Assembly (NCBI GenBank): GCA_023423835.1
Contig: JAFAEW010000056.1
Location: forward strand, 1 to 15,996
Origin: Bacteroidota bacterium
GTDB taxonomy: Bacteria > Bacteroidota > Bacteroidia > Chitinophagales > Chitinophagaceae
DNA: 15,996 nt
Direction: 5' to 3'
Under the pieces are notes generated by a model, which did not search any database, had not been told where the DNA came from, and saw only the letters and a list, made by a program, of their open reading frames with translations. Below, piece by piece: positions 13,469 through 15,996 of the stretch; position 1 is the stretch's first letter, and the number at the start of each line of letters is the position of its first letter. A program made the translations under genes and the position numbers.

Positions 13469-14284
13469 ATGAATACAGCAACATTTAGTTCGCCCCGGGG
13501 AAAAAGCACGGTTTTGAGACCGGTGTTTTCGCCTAAGACCGCCATGCAGATTACCGGATTATCGGTAAAATCCAAAGATGTTTTTTTGTTGAATAATATC
13601 AATCTAACTATTCCGAAAAATAAGATCACGGTTTTACTCGGTCCGTCGGGCTGCGGCAAAACAACCTTATTGAAATGTATGAACCGGTTAACCGATCTCT
13701 ATGCCGATCTCAAAGTGAGCGGATCGATTCAACTCGATGGGAACGAAATATTATCCGAAAAAAATGATATCACTGTTCTGCGCCAAAAGATGGGATTATT
13801 GATGCAGCGGCCCTTTCCGCTGCCCATGTCCATTTTTGATAACATTACCTACGGAATGAAATTAAAAGGCATCCGGGATAAGGAGACCCTGAGAAACCGC
13901 GTAGAAAAACATTTAAGAGAAGTAGCGCTTTGGGACGAAGTAAAAGACCGGTTGCATAGTTCTGCTCAAAAGTTATCGATCGGACAGCAGCAGAGACTTT
14001 GCCTTGCCCGTGGATTGGCGGTAGAGCCCGAATTAATCCTTGCCGATGAGCCTACTTCCGCCCTCGATCCAATCTCAAGCCGCGTGATTGAAGAACAATT
14101 TCTGCGGCTGAAAGACGATTACACCATCATCCTTGTTACCCATATTCTACGACAGGCAAAAAGGCTGGCCGATCACGTCGTGTTTATGTATTATGGCGAG
14201 GTGGTGGAACAAGGGGCGGCTGATCAGATTTTTGAAAATCCGCAAACGGATATCCTTAAGGAATATTTACGGGTAGGACATTAA
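13469..14284 (+). CDS. PstB-like ABC transporter ATPase
   Basis: A 271-residue cytoplasmic ATPase that powers the importer. Walker A is GPSGCGKT (58-65), the Q-loop is in LLMQRPFPLPMSIFDN (110-125), Walker B is LILADEP (189-195), the D-loop is SALD and the switch His is H225 (VTHILRQA). The signature motif is LSIGQQQR (169-176) rather than LSGGQQQR. DEVKDRLHSSAQKLS, LCLARGLAVEPE and TSALDPISS match PstB closely. A 25-residue N-terminal extension, Ser/Pro-rich, precedes the usual start region MQITGLSV; translation may instead begin at the Met at 13544. The gene ends 39 bases before a terminator and closes the operon. No phoU follows. Confidence 0.92.
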   Translation: MNTATFSSPRGKSTVLRPVFSPKTAMQITGLSVKSKDVFLLNNINLTIPKNKITVLLGPSGCGKTTLLKCMNRLTDLYADLKVSGSIQLDGNEILSEKNDITVLRQKMGLLMQRPFPLPMSIFDNITYGMKLKGIRDKETLRNRVEKHLREVALWDEVKDRLHSSAQKLSIGQQQRLCLARGLAVEPELILADEPTSALDPISSRVIEEQFLRLKDDYTIILVTHILRQAKRLADHVVFMYYGEVVEQGAADQIFENPQTDILKEYLRVGH

Positions 14285-14323
14285 GGTATTAAACGTACTT
14301 CTATACGGAGGTTAAAGTGAAAC

Positions 14324-14353
14324 GGGCTGCTTTTCCAGGCGGCCCTCATTTTT
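14324..14353. terminator. Terminator between the transport operon and tsaD
   Basis: GGGCTGC (14324-14330) pairs with GCGGCCC (14339-14345), one G-T pair, around an 8-base loop. A short T-rich stretch with T5 at 14349-14353 follows on the plus strand. It lies 39 bases after the ATPase stop and 23 bases before the 3' end of the convergent tsaD gene. It is a good plus-strand terminator; the minus-strand direction has only a broken A-rich flank. Confidence 0.75.
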
Positions 14354-14376
14354 ATGTTTCAATTCGTTTATACCGG

Positions 14377-15432
14377 TTATTTCGTCCAGGTTGCTCTTGC
14401 CATCGGGCTAACCGACAAATCAGCGAAGTCACCTTCCAGAAATTTATAATAGGCCGTAATCGCAATCATTGCAGCATTATCGGTACAGTATTGAAAGGCG
14501 GGAATAAAGGTGTTCCATCCATAATCTGCACCGGTTTGTTCAAACCGTCTTCTCAAACCGCGATTGGCACTGACTCCGCCTGCGAGGCAGATGTTTTTAA
14601 TGCCGGTTTGCTTAGCCGCTTTTATCAGCTTTTTCAGTAAAATTTCTATAATGGTGAATTGAATGGAAGCGCAGAGATCCGCCAGGTTCTTCTGAATAAA
14701 ATCCTTATCCTCTTTCAATTGCTTCTGAAGAAAATAGAGCACCGAAGTTTTCAATCCGCTGAAAGAAAAATTAAGATCAGGAATCTGTGGTTGCGCAAAT
14801 TTGAAGGCGTTGGGATTTCCGGTTTCCGCATATTTATCGATTAACGGCCCACCTGGATAGGGCAGTCCCAACAGCTTGGCGGATTTGTCAAATGCTTCGC
14901 CTGCAGCATCGTCAATCGTTTGTCCGATCACTTCAAGCTCTAAGGGGGAACGGGCTACTACAATTTGCGTATGGCCGCCACTTACCGTGAGGCAGATGAA
15001 TGGAAACGATGGTTTTGGATCCTCTATCAGGTTTGCCAACACATGCGCCTGCATATGGTGAACAGCGATGAGCGGTTTTTGAAAGGATAAGGATAGCGAC
15101 TTCGCAAATTGTGCTCCTACCAGTAAGCTACCGATCAGGCCGGGCGATTGGGTAAAAGCGAAGGCGTCTATTTCCTGCAATTTTTCTGCTACCGCTGCTG
15201 ATTCTCCGAAAGCACCTTTTATTGCCCGGTCAACCACCGGCACAATATTTTGAAGATGCGCCCGGCTGGCAAGCTCAGGAACTACGCCTCCGTATTTTTC
15301 GTGCACAGTCTGATTGGCAATATAGTTAGAGAGAATTCTTCCATCTTCACACAGGGAAGCGGAAGTTTCGTCGCAGGACGATTCGATCGCAAGAATCAAT
15401 GCCCGTTTTCCCTCCGGAAGATCCTGTTTCAT
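14377..15432 (-). CDS. tsaD: tRNA N6-adenosine threonylcarbamoyltransferase TsaD
   Basis: A 351-residue essential enzyme that, with TsaB and TsaE, transfers threonylcarbamoyl to A37 of ANN-decoding tRNAs. The start region ALILAIESSCDETSASLCEDG (11-31) is the family nucleotide-binding motif. HHMQAH (125-130) gives the metal ligands H126 and H130, and SGGHTQIV follows at 151-158. AGGVSANRGLRRRF and CTDNAAMIA near the C-terminus complete the ASKHA active site; the Asp of CTDN is the third ligand. The protein has about nine extra residues before the normal start (MKQDLPEGK), but no other Met is close. The stop faces the transport operon across a shared terminator. Confidence 0.96.
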   Translation of the reverse strand: MKQDLPEGKRALILAIESSCDETSASLCEDGRILSNYIANQTVHEKYGGVVPELASRAHLQNIVPVVDRAIKGAFGESAAVAEKLQEIDAFAFTQSPGLIGSLLVGAQFAKSLSLSFQKPLIAVHHMQAHVLANLIEDPKPSFPFICLTVSGGHTQIVVARSPLELEVIGQTIDDAAGEAFDKSAKLLGLPYPGGPLIDKYAETGNPNAFKFAQPQIPDLNFSFSGLKTSVLYFLQKQLKEDKDFIQKNLADLCASIQFTIIEILLKKLIKAAKQTGIKNICLAGGVSANRGLRRRFEQTGADYGWNTFIPAFQYCTDNAAMIAITAYYKFLEGDFADLSVSPMARATWTK

Positions 15433-15439
15433 CCTGCGA

Positions 15440-15462
15440 AATTAGCGTTTTACGCGCTAATT
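15440..15462. repeat. Perfect 8-bp inverted repeat before tsaD
   Basis: AATTAGCG (15440-15447) and CGCTAATT (15455-15462) are perfect complements around a 7-base loop, ending 7 bases before the tsaD ATG. On the minus strand the proximal arm includes TAATTTCG, one base off the -7 consensus TAnnTTTG. The element could be an operator over the promoter or an RNA hairpin by the ribosome-binding region, where AGG touches the ATG directly. Confidence 0.5.
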
Positions 15463-15630
15463 GAACGGTTTGAGGGGTGTGGTTACTCCTTTTCTTTGCT
15501 TTGAGCCTTTAGCATGTTTGAAATTTTTTTGAGCTTTCGCCCCCCGTAAAGACCAGTGGTTTTCTTTAAGTTAAATTTAATTTTTTTGCCCTTTTTAAAA
15601 CTCTGAAATAAAGCCTGTTGTCTGCAAATA

Positions 15631-15672
15631 AGCTCATCGTTTTTTTTGAAAATATTTTGTCGTTGATGAGCT
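15631..15672. repeat. 8-bp inverted repeat with a 26-base U-rich loop
   Basis: AGCTCATC (15631-15638) and GATGAGCT (15665-15672) are perfect complements. The 26-base space between holds T8 and a TATTTTG stretch. It is too far apart for a simple protein operator and is not followed by a T-run, so neither a terminator nor a known element fits. Confidence 0.4.
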
Positions 15673-15798
15673 GTAACACTGATGAGGTAAGGCTTTCAGC
15701 GAATTTGAAATTTCTGTTTTTCTGAAAATCAATGCAGCATTTTTAATTTTTTACTTGTCTTTTTACCGCAGTAAGAACGTCCCGTTTAATCTTTTTTT

Positions 15799-15825
15799 AA
15801 TTAAGGCGATCCGCCTGTTAATTTG
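15799..15825 (+). promoter_or_regulatory. Imperfect palindrome overlapping the probable SusC-like promoter
   Basis: AATTAAGGCG (15799-15808) faces CGCC (15812-15815) and TTAATT (15818-15823) across a 3-base centre, with two extra bases on the right side. The right arm runs into TTAATTTG (15818-15825), one base off the -7 consensus TAnnTTTG. Transcription would then start near 15830, about 20 bases before the receptor ATG at 15850. This is a plausible operator-promoter. Confidence 0.4.
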
Positions 15826-15849
15826 ATTATTCACTTAAAATTTTATCAC

Positions 15850-15996
15850 ATGAGACAAATTGTAGCGTTGTTTTCATTGCTGTTTCTGGGCATTGGCCTG
15901 GTTTCGGCGCAAACGAGAACGATCACCGGAAGGGTCACAGACAACAATGGGGTGCCGGTTGAGGGAGCATCTGTGACGATCAAAGGTACCACAACC
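15850..15996 (+). CDS. SusC/RagA-type TonB-dependent outer-membrane receptor, first 49 residues
   Basis: The visible 49 residues show a signal peptide (about 1-20, ending GLVSA-Q) followed by TRTITGRVTDNNGVPVEGASVTIKGTTT. This is the start of the carboxypeptidase-D-like regulatory domain that precedes the plug of SusC/RagA receptors in Bacteroidota. Such receptors import glycans, peptides or other large ligands across the outer membrane using TonB energy, normally with a SusD lipoprotein gene downstream. Everything after residue 49 is outside the window, so the substrate cannot be guessed. A few other Bacteroidota surface proteins share this N-terminal domain. Confidence 0.85.
   Translation, partial: MRQIVALFSLLFLGIGLVSAQTRTITGRVTDNNGVPVEGASVTIKGTTT

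Larger units (their letters stand above)
15463..15849. other. T-rich divergent intergenic region between tsaD and the SusC-like gene
   Basis: I see no gene, tRNA or known riboswitch in this stretch. The plus strand is rich in T-runs of 5-8 bases and the region holds the two inverted repeats listed separately. It must contain the promoter of the SusC-like receptor and may contain a long leader or a small RNA. TTTGAAATTT occurs twice (near 15518 and 15704), which may be chance in such AT-rich sequence. Confidence 0.5.

Noticed and set aside
1..15996. Mobile element, prophage, CRISPR or defence island
   Set aside because: No transposase, integrase, terminal repeats, spaced direct repeats or defence-type proteins were seen; the gene set is mostly housekeeping plus one transport unit.

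Overview
The window is about 16 kb from a Bacteroidota genome, most likely of the Chitinophagaceae/Chitinophagales type. The evidence is the start of a SusC/RagA-type TonB-dependent receptor at the right edge, several promoters with the Bacteroidota -7 element TAnnTTTG, weak Shine-Dalgarno signals, moderate GC content, and housekeeping proteins (a GxMEYP-type M1 peptidase, PurS, PssA) of Bacteroidota style. I see no tRNA, rRNA, CRISPR array, insertion sequence or phage gene.

Layout. Positions 1-8623 are read leftward. From right to left they hold an acyl-CoA thioesterase, aminopeptidase P, phosphatidylserine synthase (pssA), purS and rsmI as a tight run; then a secreted PepSY-like protein and a secreted M1 metallopeptidase; then, beyond a strong bidirectional terminator, a small unknown protein coupled to a PhnP-like metallo-beta-lactamase-fold hydrolase; then a membrane-anchored helix-hairpin-helix protein; and the 5' end of an acyl-CoA dehydrogenase. 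The dehydrogenase has a clear inverted repeat over its predicted transcription start.

Positions 8777-14284 are read rightward. They form the most interesting unit: an Rrf2-family regulator with four clustered cysteines, then a dyad operator and -7 box, then an outer-membrane porin-like barrel, a PstS-like lipoprotein, two PstC/PstA-like permeases and a PstB-like ATPase, closed by a terminator. It reads as a complete outer-membrane-to-cytoplasm uptake route for a small solute. The binding protein lacks the Ser/Thr side chains that hold phosphate in PstS, the permeases differ at the conserved R-A-[LI]-G-E motif, and there is no PhoU and no recognised Pho regulation. The ligand is therefore probably not ordinary phosphate uptake under Pho control. 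Rrf2 control suggests a sulfur, Fe-S or redox-linked signal, but that is inference.

Positions 14377-15432 hold tsaD, leftward, facing the transport operon across a shared terminator. A 417-base T-rich gap with three inverted repeats separates tsaD from the divergent SusC-like receptor, which runs off the right edge.
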